Part shown: positions 6,168-6,457 of the stretch, in pieces
Numbering within the stretch: the stretch's first letter is position 1
How the letters are laid out: the number at the start of each line of letters is the position of its first letter
Assembly: GCA_018725345.1 (NCBI GenBank)
Contig: QLUI01000108.1
Coordinates: forward strand, 1 to 6,457
Length of the DNA: 6,457 nt
DNA from: Bacillota bacterium
GTDB lineage: Bacteria > Bacillota > Dethiobacteria > Dethiobacterales > Dethiobacteraceae
Direction of reading: 5' to 3'
Notes under the pieces: generated by a model
Told to the model about the DNA's origin: nothing
Databases searched by the model: none
The model's input: only the letters and a program-made list of their open reading frames with translations
Translations under genes and position numbers: made by a program

Positions 6168-6348
6168 ACTATGGATGTTGGCCAGCGGCAGCTCTGGTAA
6201 TGCAGTCTATATAACTACAGAAAACGCTCGACTGTTGATTGATGCCGGCCTTAGTGGTAAATTTCCTTTTAACTTCATACTTTTGTCACAACTTTTTGTT
6301 ATAGTAATTTTGACCCCAAAAAACCAAGCCGCAAGCCCCTGGTTTTAA
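6160..6348 (+). pseudogene. walJ: MBL-fold hydrolase WalJ/YycJ, truncated after ~34 codons
   Basis: The start (LELWMLASGSSGNAVYI, ENARLLIDAGLSGK) matches the WalJ/YycJ family of metallo-beta-lactamase-fold proteins, linked in Bacilli to the WalKR cell-wall regulon and possibly a 5'-3' exonuclease. ATG 6160 is chosen over ATG 6157 because GGGAG at 6149-6153 then has a better spacing. It overlaps the end of the phosphatase gene, so it belongs to the murA transcription unit. Homology stops at about 6261. The next 28 codons (FPFNFILLSQLF...) are unrelated and end at TAA 6346-6348. The HxHxDH metal site, which follows roughly 30 residues later in the family, is therefore missing in the window, and the product cannot be active. 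The rest of the gene, if still present, should lie beyond the right edge after the inserted sequence. Confidence 0.85.
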
Positions 6349-6356
6349 CCATGGGG
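6336..6356 (+). repeat. Imperfect stem-loop in the walJ insert
   Basis: CCCC-TGG pairs with CCA-GGGG around TTTTAA with a single bulged T. Bulged subterminal hairpins are what TnpA of IS200/IS605 elements binds; that role here is inference. No T-run follows. Confidence 0.75.
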
Positions 6357-6441
6357 TAAGGCATCATGGCCGTTTGCACTCAGTATGCGCCTAGGGGTGC
6401 TCTGCTTGCTCTCATCAAACAGTACATCGAGAGGTAAAAAC

Positions 6442-6457
6442 ATGTATAAGACACGAA
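6442..6457 (+). CDS. Start of an unidentified gene in the walJ insert (possibly transposase), 3'-partial
   Basis: GAGAGG at 6429-6434 precedes ATG 6442 by 7 bases; only MYKTR is visible. Proteins of IS200/IS605 elements (TnpA or TnpB) can begin in a similar way, but five residues cannot identify a family. The call rests on the context of an interrupted walJ and the upstream hairpin. Confidence 0.4.

Larger units (their letters stand above)
6262..6457 (+). mobile_element. Left end of a probable insertion element interrupting walJ (continues past the window)
   Basis: Sequence unlike walJ begins at about 6262. An A/T-rich stretch is followed by a hairpin, CCCCTGG (6336-6342), loop TTTTAA, CCA-T-GGGG (6349-6356) with one bulged T. 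Then comes about 85 bases without a gene and a new start codon with a strong ribosome binding site at 6442. A subterminal imperfect hairpin, lack of an evident terminal inverted repeat and a gene starting within ~200 bases suit an IS200/IS605-type element. The family cannot be settled from what is visible. Confidence 0.5.

Overview
The window looks like the chromosome of an anaerobic, low-to-mid G+C Firmicute of the class Clostridia. This rests on strong AGGAGG-type ribosome binding sites, a MurA of the PGGCDLGPRP type, and the order MA-like metalloprotease, murA, histidine phosphatase, walJ, which as far as I recall is typical of Peptococcaceae/Thermoanaerobacterales-like genomes. The species cannot be named from sequence alone.

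Left part (1-2428, minus strand): a degraded nickel/peptide ABC-importer operon, read right to left. First comes an inner-membrane permease whose start looks like a NikB/DppB protein and whose body is NikC/DppC, broken by a TGA. Next is a DppF/NikE-type ATPase with a 1-base frameshift, an amber codon at the Q of LSGGQ and a small in-frame deletion. Last is a lipoprotein substrate-binding protein that runs off the left edge and is also internally shortened. Most of the NikB part and all of a second ATPase (NikD/DppD) are absent. This block is visibly richer in G+C than the rest.

Middle (2429-2971): a gene-poor junction holding a two-copy 24-base tandem repeat, the last ~30 codons of an M23 (LytM-type) peptidase, and a probable terminator.

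Right part (2972-6457, plus strand): a membrane-anchored gluzincin (peptidase MA-like) gene split by a ~124-bp hairpin-rich insert that resembles a non-autonomous IS200/IS605-type element; an intact murA (418 aa) with its own RBS and a plausible promoter; an intact histidine-phosphatase gene 3 bases downstream; then walJ (yycJ), overlapping the phosphatase end, cut after about 34 codons by what looks like the left end of another insertion element whose first gene starts at 6442 and leaves the window.

Taken together, a cell-envelope gene cluster has two intact genes (murA and the phosphatase) surrounded by genes broken by insertions, deletions and point mutations. I see no new defence or biosynthetic system. 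The interesting content is the record of gene decay and the two insertion-element footprints.
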